Shown one piece after another: positions 6,232-11,324 of a stretch of 11,324 bases of DNA. The DNA is from Sphingomonadaceae bacterium (GTDB taxonomy: Bacteria; Pseudomonadota; Alphaproteobacteria; Sphingomonadales; Sphingomonadaceae), in NCBI GenBank assembly GCA_014380205.1, contig JACMKH010000187.1, positions 1 to 11,324 of the forward strand, read 5' to 3'. The notes under the pieces were generated by a model. That model was not told the origin of the DNA, did no database searches, and was given only the letters and a program-made list of their open reading frames with translations. How positions within the stretch are numbered: the first letter of the stretch is position 1; every line of letters starts with the position of its first letter. The position numbers and the translations under genes are program-made.

Positions 6232-6237
6232 TGATAG
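6232..6237 (-). promoter_or_regulatory. Possible -10 element of the dehydrogenase-hydrolase unit (leaderless)
   Basis: On the minus strand CTATCA is followed by 8 bases and then the ATG at 6223, so a start at the usual distance would fall on or next to the A of ATG. No purine-rich ribosome site is seen in the gap. The -35 region (around TCTGGC) is weak. Confidence 0.3.
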
Positions 6238-6244
6238 GGAGAGT

Positions 6245-6272
6245 TTGCGCGCCGCGCCAGATGGGCTAGGGC
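6245..6272 (+). promoter_or_regulatory. Possible promoter of the threonine ammonia-lyase gene (leaderless)
   Basis: TTGCGC at 6245-6250 and TAGGGC at 6267-6272 are 16 bp apart, and the ATG follows 9 bp after the second box. Transcription would begin within a few bases of the start codon. Alternatively AGGG in the second box is a weak Shine-Dalgarno about 10 bp from the ATG and the promoter lies elsewhere in the 58-bp gap. Confidence 0.35.
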
Positions 6273-6281
6273 CGCGCCGAC

Positions 6282-7520
6282 ATGGCGACCGCAGCAACCG
6301 CCGACCCCGGCGTCCTCACTCTCGACACGATCCGCGCCGCGCACGATCGCATCCGCGACGCGGTGGTGCGCACGCCGACGCTCTACAGCCGCACGCTCTC
6401 GCAGCTCGCCGGCGCGGATGTCTGGCTCAAGTTCGACAATCTCCAGTTCACCGCCTCGTTCAAGGAGCGCGGCGCGCTCAACACGCTGCTCCAGCTCGGC
6501 GACAACGCCAAGGCGCGCGGCGTGATCGCGGCTTCGGCGGGGAACCACGCGCAGGGCGTCGCCTATCATGGCGCGCGGCTGGGCATCCCGGTGACGATCG
6601 TGATGCCCAAGCACACGCCGACGATCAAGGTCCAGCAGACCGAGGGGCATGGCGCGACCGTGGTGCTCAAGGGCGAGCGCTTCGACGACGCGCAGGCGCA
6701 CGCCTATGAGCTCGCCGCTGAGCGCGAGCTGACCTTCGTCCATCCGTTCGACGATCCCGACATCGCGGCGGGGCAGGGCACCGCCGCGATCGAGATGCTC
6801 GAGGACGCGCCCGAGATCGACACGCTCGCGGTGCCGATCGGCGGCGGCGGGCTGATCTCGGGGATGGGGACAGCGGCCAAGGCGATCAATCCCGAAATCC
6901 GGGTGATCGGCTGCGAGGCCGAGCTCTACCCGTCCGCCTATGCGAGGTTCAAGGGCGTCGAGATGGTCTGCGAGGGCGACACGCTCGCCGAGGGCATCGC
7001 GGTCAAGGAGCCGGGCAAGTTCACGATCGGCGTTATCCGGCAGATCGTGGACGACATAGTGCTGGTCAGCGAGCGCGAGCTCGAGCGGGCGGTCGCGCTG
7101 CTGCTCCAGATCGAGAAGACCGTGGTCGAGGGCGCGGGCTCGGCGGGGCTCGCGGCGGTGCTCGCGCATCCCGAGGTGTTCAGGGGCCGCAAGATCGGGC
7201 TGATCCTCGCCGGCGGCAACATCGACACACGCCTGCTCGCCAATGTGCTGCTCCGCGATCTCGCGCGCTCGGGCCGGCTTGCGCGGCTGCGCGTTCAGCT
7301 CAAGGATGTCCCGGGCGCGCTGTTCAACCTCGCGCGCGTGTTCGACGAGGAGCAGGTCAACATCATCGAGGTTTATCACCATCGCGTGTTCACCACGCTC
7401 CCGGCGCGCGGGCTGATCACCGACGTCGAATGCGAGACGCGCGGCCCGGGCCATCTCGAGCGGCTGATGCGCGCGCTCAAGGCCGCCGGATACGAGGCGC
7501 AGCCGGTCGAGCTGGCCTGA
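6282..7520 (+). CDS. ilvA: Threonine ammonia-lyase (threonine deaminase), ACT-domain form
   Basis: 412 residues. This PLP enzyme of the fold-type II family turns L-threonine into 2-oxobutanoate and ammonia, feeding isoleucine synthesis or threonine breakdown. The PLP lysine is K61 in TASFKERGALN. SAGNHAQGVA at 85-94 binds the substrate carboxylate, and the phosphate-binding glycine loop is PIGGGGLISG at 185-194. EKTVVEGAGSAGLAA near 277-291 and LAGGNID near 308 complete the cofactor pocket. After the catalytic domain (to about 325) comes one ACT domain (about 332-410, RLRVQLKDVPGALFNLARVF), as in the medium-length form, so it is shorter than the 500-residue IlvA of enterics with a double ACT-like domain. 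Single-ACT enzymes may be biosynthetic or catabolic, and the effector is not predictable. The gene has its own 58-bp divergent upstream region. Its stop abuts that of the GT4 gene with no gap. Serine deaminase side activity is usual. Confidence 0.92.
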   Translation: MATAATADPGVLTLDTIRAAHDRIRDAVVRTPTLYSRTLSQLAGADVWLKFDNLQFTASFKERGALNTLLQLGDNAKARGVIAASAGNHAQGVAYHGARLGIPVTIVMPKHTPTIKVQQTEGHGATVVLKGERFDDAQAHAYELAAERELTFVHPFDDPDIAAGQGTAAIEMLEDAPEIDTLAVPIGGGGLISGMGTAAKAINPEIRVIGCEAELYPSAYARFKGVEMVCEGDTLAEGIAVKEPGKFTIGVIRQIVDDIVLVSERELERAVALLLQIEKTVVEGAGSAGLAAVLAHPEVFRGRKIGLILAGGNIDTRLLANVLLRDLARSGRLARLRVQLKDVPGALFNLARVFDEEQVNIIEVYHHRVFTTLPARGLITDVECETRGPGHLERLMRALKAAGYEAQPVELA

Positions 7521-7526
7521 TCAGGC
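7515..7526. other. 12-bp palindrome joining two convergent stop codons
   Basis: GCCTGATCAGGC is a perfect palindrome. Its centre TGATCA is made of the ilvA stop (TGA, 7518-7520) directly abutting the complement of the glycosyltransferase stop (TCA, 7521-7523). It could form a small cruciform or terminator hairpin but has no loop or T-run. Confidence 0.5.
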
Positions 7527-8528
7527 TACCAGCGAGCGGTAGAGTTCAAGGTAGCGATCAGCCATCCGCTCCACGGTGAAGCGTTCGGCGACCGCCGCGC
7601 GACACGCGGCGCGGTCGAGCTCGCCGATCCGGCCGACCGCTTCGACAGCCTCATCTACGTCGCTGACGAGAAAGCCGGTGACGCCGTGGTCGATCAGCTC
7701 GGGCATCGAGCCGCGGCTGATCGCGATCACCGGCGTGCCGCACGCCATCGCCTCGATCACCGAGAGGCCGAACGGCTCGTCGAAGTTGATCAGGTGGAGC
7801 AGCGCGCGCGCGGCACCCAGCGTCCGCGCGCGCAATGCGCCGCCGACCGGGCCGATATAGGTCACGCGTTCGCCGTCGATATGCGGCGCGATCTCGCGCG
7901 CATGATAGTGTTCGTCCTGGACGATCCCGGCCATCACCAGCCTGCGCCCCGCGTCGCGCGCCGCCGCGATCGCCTCCTTCGCGCCCTTGTCGGGATGGAT
8001 GCGTCCGAAGAACAGCAGATCGTCGCCGCCGCGCGGGTCGAAGGGGAATTCCTCGATGGGGATGCCGTGATGGATGGTCGCGGCGTAGCGCAGGTCGGGA
8101 TGGCGGTCGGAGTCGCTGATCGCGACATAGGCGACGCGGTCGTCGTAGCGGCGGAACGCGGGGAGGATGCGCTCCGAGGAAAAGCCGTGGATCGTCGTGA
8201 CGATCGGCGTGTCGACGAGGCGGCTGAAGGCGAGTGGGACGAAATCGGCCTGGTTGTGGATGAGGTCGAACTCGCTCGCGCGCTCGAAGACATGGGCGAC
8301 ATGGAGCATCTCCCAGACCTTGGCGTCGATCGAGGGGTCCTCCGAATAGGGCGCGGGGACGACGCCCGCGAGCGCGCCACGCGTCTCGCTGTCGAGCGTC
8401 GCGAACAGCGTGACGTCGACGCCGCGCGCGACCAGCGCCTCGGTGAGCAGGCTCGTCACGAGCTCCCAAGGGCCGTAATGGCGCGGTGGGGTGCGCCATG
8501 AGATCGGGGCGAGCATCGCGATGCGCAT
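7521..8528 (-). CDS. Family 4 glycosyltransferase (GT-B)
   Basis: 335 residues, slightly short for GT4. These retaining enzymes transfer a sugar from a nucleotide or phosphate donor and act in the cytoplasm. The N-terminal Rossmann half starts MRIAMLAPISWRTPPRHYGP, a form with GPWELVTSLLTEAL as the acceptor-side loop. The C-terminal half starts near 168 (DLLFFGRIHPDKG, with R176 and K181 as expected donor-phosphate contacts). The E-x7-E motif is E251-E259 in EPFGLSVIEAMACGTPVIA. PELIDHGVTGFLV follows, also typical. There is no signal peptide or membrane segment. It starts 3 bp after the alpha-glucosidase stop on the same strand, so it is probably translationally coupled. The acceptor is unknown. 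Pairing with a GH13 enzyme suggests a glucoside or compatible-solute role rather than capsule synthesis, since no polysaccharide export genes lie near. Family assignment is firm, function is not. Confidence 0.9.
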   Translation of the reverse strand: MRIAMLAPISWRTPPRHYGPWELVTSLLTEALVARGVDVTLFATLDSETRGALAGVVPAPYSEDPSIDAKVWEMLHVAHVFERASEFDLIHNQADFVPLAFSRLVDTPIVTTIHGFSSERILPAFRRYDDRVAYVAISDSDRHPDLRYAATIHHGIPIEEFPFDPRGGDDLLFFGRIHPDKGAKEAIAAARDAGRRLVMAGIVQDEHYHAREIAPHIDGERVTYIGPVGGALRARTLGAARALLHLINFDEPFGLSVIEAMACGTPVIAISRGSMPELIDHGVTGFLVSDVDEAVEAVGRIGELDRAACRAAVAERFTVERMADRYLELYRSLVA

Positions 8529-8531
8529 GGT

Positions 8532-10121
8532 TCAGGCGGCTCCGAGAATGAGGCCCTGATCGGGAGCGAGCACCAACGCATCGCCATCGCGAAGGTCCCC
8601 GTCCAGCGGCCGCGCGGAAAGCAGTGGCCGCAAGCTGCGCGCCCAGCCGGGCAGCGCGAGCCTTTGCTCGCCGCCGCCGAGATTGAGCGCGATCAACAGC
8701 CGCTCCTCGCCAAGCCGACGCTCATAGGCGAGCACATCGTCCGTTCCTATGACCGATGCGAAATCGCCGAGCGCTAGCGCCGCACGCGCGCGGCGCAGCG
8801 CGAGCAGGTCGCGATAGAGTGTGAGCATCGAGCCGGGATCGCGCGTCTGGCGGGCGACATTGCGCTCGGGCCAGTCCGCATTGAGCGGGAGCCACGGTTC
8901 CGCCGCGCTGAAACCCGCGTTGGTCTTACCATCCCAAGGCATCGGTGTGCGCACCGGATCGCGGCCGAGCCCGAGCCCCGGCTCGCGCAATTCGCGCGGG
9001 TCCTGGACACGGTCGGGCGGGATCGCGGTATCGGCGAGGCCGAGCTCGTCGCCATAGTAGATCGTCGGCGTGCCGCGCAGCGTGAGCAGCAGCATTGCCG
9101 CGATCCGCGCCTGCGCCTCGCCGAGCCGCGACGCGACGCGCGGCCGGTCGTGGTTGCCGAGGACCCAGTTGGGCCACGCGCCGGGCGAGAGCGCGGCCTC
9201 GTAATCGGCGATCAGCGCGGCGAGCGTGCGCGCGTCCCACGGCGCGTCGATCAGCTGGAAATTGAAGGGGAGATGCACCTCGGGGCGCTCGAGACCGTAA
9301 TAGGTCATCAGCCGCTCGACGGGCAGGTAGATTTCGCCGATCAGCACGCGGTCGCCGTAGGCATCGGCGATCGCGCGCATCTCGGCGGCGATCTCGTGGA
9401 CCTCTGGCTGGTCGGTCGAGTGAAGCTGGATCACGCGGTCCATCTCGCCCGTCCCCGGCCGCCAGTTGGGGTTGGGTGGATTGTCAGGGAAGTCGGCCGC
9501 CTTGATCAGATGCCAGAGCACGTCGATGCGCAGGCCATCGACGCCGCGGTCGAACCAAAAGCGCATGACATTGAGCATCGCCGCGCGGAGCTCGGGGTTG
9601 CGCCAGTTGAGGTCGGGCTGCTCGGGGAGGAAGGCGTGGTAATAATATTGCTCGCTGGCCGCGTCCCATTCCCAGGCCGAGCCGCCGAAATCGCTGATCC
9701 AGTTGTTGGGCGGCCCGCCGTCCGGCGCCGCATCGCGCCAGATGTACCAGTCGCGTTTGGGATTGTTGGGCGAGGAGCGGCTCTCGACGAACCAGGGATG
9801 CGCGCTCGAGCTGTGGTTGGGGACGAAGTCGAGCAGCAGCCTGAGTCCGCGCGCGTGCGCGGCCGCGAGCAGCGCGTCGAAATCGTCGAGCGAGCCGAAG
9901 CGAGGGTCGATGCCGCGATAGTCGGCGACGTCATAGCCGAAGTCTGCCATCGGCGAGGGGAATATCGGCGAGAGCCAGATCCCGTGGACGCCGAGCGCGG
10001 CGAGATAGTCGAGCCGGCGCGCGATTCCCTCGAGGTCGCCGATGCCGTCGCCGTCGCTGTCCTGGAACGAGCGCGGGTAGATCTGGTAGATAACGGCGCT
10101 CCGCCACCATTTGGAAGTCAC
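8532..10121 (-). CDS. GH13 alpha-glucosidase (oligosaccharide hydrolase)
   Basis: 529 residues, full length. It hydrolyses terminal alpha-glucosidic bonds of maltose- or isomaltose-type oligosaccharides, or transfers glucose. Motifs in order: YQIYPRSFQDSDGDGIGDL (calcium loop, 13-30), region I DFVPNHSS (98-105), QPDLNW (168-173), region II GVDGLRIDVLW with nucleophile D200, region III LIGEIYLP with acid/base E263, and region IV LGNHDRPRVASR with transition-state stabiliser D325. All three catalytic acids are present. The DNPPNPNWRPG and TDQPEVHEI segments point to the bacterial alpha-glucosidase subgroups (GH13_23 or GH13_30-like). The nucleophile is followed by valine, which in related enzymes goes with alpha-1,6 activity, but I would not assign specificity from this alone. 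No signal peptide, so cytoplasmic. The start is GTG at 10121; AAAGGA lies about 12 bp upstream, a long spacing. A good promoter lies 39 bp upstream. It leads a two-gene unit with the GT4. Confidence 0.93.
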   Translation of the reverse strand: MTSKWWRSAVIYQIYPRSFQDSDGDGIGDLEGIARRLDYLAALGVHGIWLSPIFPSPMADFGYDVADYRGIDPRFGSLDDFDALLAAAHARGLRLLLDFVPNHSSSAHPWFVESRSSPNNPKRDWYIWRDAAPDGGPPNNWISDFGGSAWEWDAASEQYYYHAFLPEQPDLNWRNPELRAAMLNVMRFWFDRGVDGLRIDVLWHLIKAADFPDNPPNPNWRPGTGEMDRVIQLHSTDQPEVHEIAAEMRAIADAYGDRVLIGEIYLPVERLMTYYGLERPEVHLPFNFQLIDAPWDARTLAALIADYEAALSPGAWPNWVLGNHDRPRVASRLGEAQARIAAMLLLTLRGTPTIYYGDELGLADTAIPPDRVQDPRELREPGLGLGRDPVRTPMPWDGKTNAGFSAAEPWLPLNADWPERNVARQTRDPGSMLTLYRDLLALRRARAALALGDFASVIGTDDVLAYERRLGEERLLIALNLGGGEQRLALPGWARSLRPLLSARPLDGDLRDGDALVLAPDQGLILGAA

Positions 10122-10273
10122 GCGTAAAACCAGTCCTTTGACGGCGGCTGAAGCTGTCGAGCCTATGGACCGGGCAGGGGGCGGTCAAGCAAGGCGCCGG
10201 CCGCCTCGCGGCGAGGCATGGCGCGCGCCGCGCATTTCTGCCATGGTCTCCCGGAACGGGGAGGAGAATCGCA
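10122..10273. other. 152-bp divergent intergenic region
   Basis: It separates the alpha-glucosidase (minus) from the small membrane-protein gene (plus). It holds the promoter at 10160-10188 for the former, and a 15-bp palindrome GCCTCGC-G-GCGAGGC at 10203-10217 that lies upstream of that promoter and could be an operator. GGGGAGGAG at 10258-10266 is a strong ribosome site for the plus-strand gene. I see no convincing plus-strand promoter. Confidence 0.45.
10160..10188 (-). promoter_or_regulatory. Promoter of the alpha-glucosidase / glycosyltransferase unit
   Basis: On the minus strand TTGACC (10188-10183) is followed after exactly 17 bp by TAGGCT (10165-10160). The -35 box is close to the sigma-70 consensus, the -10 box is weaker. 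Transcription near 10153 would leave a leader of about 30 bases before the GTG at 10121. Confidence 0.5.
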
Positions 10274-10474
10274 ATGAGGGGCTTGCTGCGCATCGTGCTG
10301 ATGGTCGTCGGGGTTCTGGCGCTGCTGATGGGGCTGCTGTGGGTTGGGCAGGGGACCGGCATCATCCGCTGGCCCGCCGACAGCTTCATGATCGACGTCT
10401 CCGCCTGGACGATCCGGGGGCTGATCCTCGCGCTCGCGGGCGCCGCGGTGATCCTGATCTCGCGGCGCGTCTAG
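10274..10474 (+). CDS. Small two-helix membrane protein
   Basis: 66 residues, preceded by the strong ribosome site GGGGAGGAG 7 bp from the ATG, so it is very likely a real gene. Two membrane segments (about 4-24 and 46-63) flank a short conserved-looking loop, GQGTGIIRWPADSFMI (25-40). The C-terminus is basic (SRRV), suggesting a cytoplasmic end, and with two helices a cytoplasmic N-terminus with MRGLLR. I recall similar unannotated proteins with GxGxG...WP..SFM in other alphaproteobacteria, but no known function. It is followed 17 bp later by the NDH-2 gene on the same strand, so it may be cotranscribed with it. A role linked to the respiratory enzyme is only guilt by association. Confidence 0.85.
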   Translation: MRGLLRIVLMVVGVLALLMGLLWVGQGTGIIRWPADSFMIDVSAWTIRGLILALAGAAVILISRRV

Positions 10475-10491
10475 CGCCGCGCGGAGGATCG

Positions 10492-11324
10492 GTGGCCGAG
10501 GCTCGCCCGGACGCCGGACCGGCGCGCAAGACGCAGATCGTCGTGGTCGGCGGCGGCGCGGGCGGGCTCGAGCTCGTGCGCAAGCTCGGCGCGCGGCTCG
10601 GCCGGCGGCGGCACGACATCATTCTCGTCGAGCGCGCGCGCACGCACATCTGGAAGCCGCTGCTCCACGAGGTCGCGGGCGGGTCGCTCGACGCCAACCT
10701 CGACGAGGTCGGCTATCGCAGCCACGGCCATCGCTGGGGCTATCGCTTCTTCCTCGGCACGATGGAGGGGCTCGACCGCGCGGCGCGCGAGGTGATCGTC
10801 GCGCCGCTGCTCGACGAGGACGGCTCCGAGCTCGTCGGCCGCCACCGCATCCGCTACGATTATCTCGTGCTCGCGACCGGATCGGTGACCAACGACTTCG
10901 GCACACCGGGGGTCGCAAGCCACGCGCACGTCCTCGACACGCGCGCCGACGCCGACCGCTTCCGCAACCGCCTGCTCAACCACTGCCTGCGCGTTTCGCG
11001 GACGATGGCCGCCGATCCCGAGGCCGACGCGCATGTCTGTATCGCGATCGTCGGCGGCGGCGCGACAGGGGTCGAGCTCGCCGCCGAACTCTACAACGCG
11101 GCGGCCGCGCTCAGGCACTACGGGCTCGAGGTGTTCGACGAGGAGCGGCTCCAGGTCACGCTGATCGAGGGTGCTCCGCGCCTGCTCGGCGCGCTGCCCG
11201 AGCGGCTCTCCGAGGCGGCGGCCGAGGAGCTCGAGAAGCTCGGCGTGCGCGTGATGACGGGGGCGGCGGTCGCGGCGGTCGAGCCGGACGCGGTCGTCCT
11301 CGCCAACGGCGAGCGCATCGCCTC
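10492..11324 (+). CDS. Type II NADH dehydrogenase (NDH-2), N-terminal part
   Basis: Open to the window edge; 277 residues are visible of the roughly 420-450 usual. NDH-2 is a single-subunit FAD enzyme on the inner face of the membrane that passes electrons from NADH to quinone without pumping protons. The FAD-binding motif IVVVGGGAGGLELVRKLG is at 16-33. HIWKPLLHEVAGGSLDA at 52-68 is highly typical of bacterial NDH-2. DYLVLATGSVTNDFGTPG at 123-140 is the FAD-side ATG motif. The NAD-binding Rossmann loop is AIVGGGATGVELAAEL at 185-200, and LPERLSEAAAEELEKLGVRV follows. The C-terminal membrane-anchoring part is outside the window. Start GTG 10492 is chosen because GGAGG (10483-10487) lies 4 bp upstream and no ATG precedes the flavin motif. 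The spacing is short, and the first 12 residues are not conserved. It probably shares a transcript with the 66-residue membrane protein. Confidence 0.92.
   Translation, partial: MAEARPDAGPARKTQIVVVGGGAGGLELVRKLGARLGRRRHDIILVERARTHIWKPLLHEVAGGSLDANLDEVGYRSHGHRWGYRFFLGTMEGLDRAAREVIVAPLLDEDGSELVGRHRIRYDYLVLATGSVTNDFGTPGVASHAHVLDTRADADRFRNRLLNHCLRVSRTMAADPEADAHVCIAIVGGGATGVELAAELYNAAAALRHYGLEVFDEERLQVTLIEGAPRLLGALPERLSEAAAEELEKLGVRVMTGAAVAAVEPDAVVLANGERIA

Noticed and set aside
6147..7454. 435-residue open frame antisense to the threonine ammonia-lyase gene
   Set aside because: The sense frame is a clear full-length enzyme with all motifs. The antisense product is a low-complexity Arg/Glu/Leu-rich sequence and runs into the dehydrogenase start region.
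9150..10127. 325-residue open frame antisense to the alpha-glucosidase gene
   Set aside because: Composition is typical of a shadow frame, and the opposite strand has every GH13 catalytic motif.
10253..10273. GGAAC as the -35 of a general-stress (EcfG-type) sigma promoter for the small membrane protein
   Set aside because: No GTT box is found at 16-17 bp, and the position would place the promoter over the ribosome site and start codon.

Overview
This is a chromosomal stretch of roughly 70% G+C (judged by eye, not counted) from an alphaproteobacterium. It is most likely a member of the Sphingomonadales: codons end strongly in G/C, the first gene looks like the C-terminus of a DUF6456 protein, several genes lack a clear Shine-Dalgarno, and five of the eight visible 3' ends read GCC-TGA. 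The genus is inference. No phage, IS, CRISPR or RNA gene is visible. Ten genes are supported: eight complete and two cut by the window edges.

Layout. (1) 1-827, plus strand: the tail of a DUF6456-type protein, then a glutathione S-transferase. (2) 832-3315, minus strand: a large secreted-type protein with seven FG-GAP repeats (an integrin-alpha-like seven-bladed propeller), two RTX nonapeptide blocks and a serralysin-like C-terminal region. It converges on the GST with 4 bp between stop codons. (3) 3516-6223, minus strand: a two-gene unit, a beta-hydroxyacid dehydrogenase (HIBADH family) followed with an ATGA overlap by an exported YtcJ-like Amidohydro_3 metal-dependent hydrolase. An 88-bp palindromic repeat sits inside the first codons of the hydrolase. 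(4) 6282-7520, plus strand: threonine ammonia-lyase with a C-terminal ACT domain, divergent from the dehydrogenase over 58 bp. (5) 7521-10121, minus strand: an alpha-glucosidase (GH13) followed 3 bp later by a GT4 glycosyltransferase, probably one transcript. (6) 10274 to the end, plus strand: a 66-residue two-helix membrane protein, then the first 277 residues of a type II NADH dehydrogenase.

How they fit together. Most of this is housekeeping or peripheral metabolism: amino-acid catabolism (threonine deaminase, HIBADH-type reductase), intracellular alpha-glucan handling (GH13 plus GT4) and respiration (NDH-2). I see no defence island or biosynthetic cluster, and I do not claim a new multi-gene system. 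The sequence-level points most worth checking are the repeat inside the hydrolase start region with a degenerate relic at the gene's other end, a C6/G6 hairpin that could cover the ribosome-binding site of the RTX gene, stop-codon palindromes at both convergent junctions, an extra hydrophobic tail after the RTX secretion region, and two possible leaderless promoters back to back in 58 bp.
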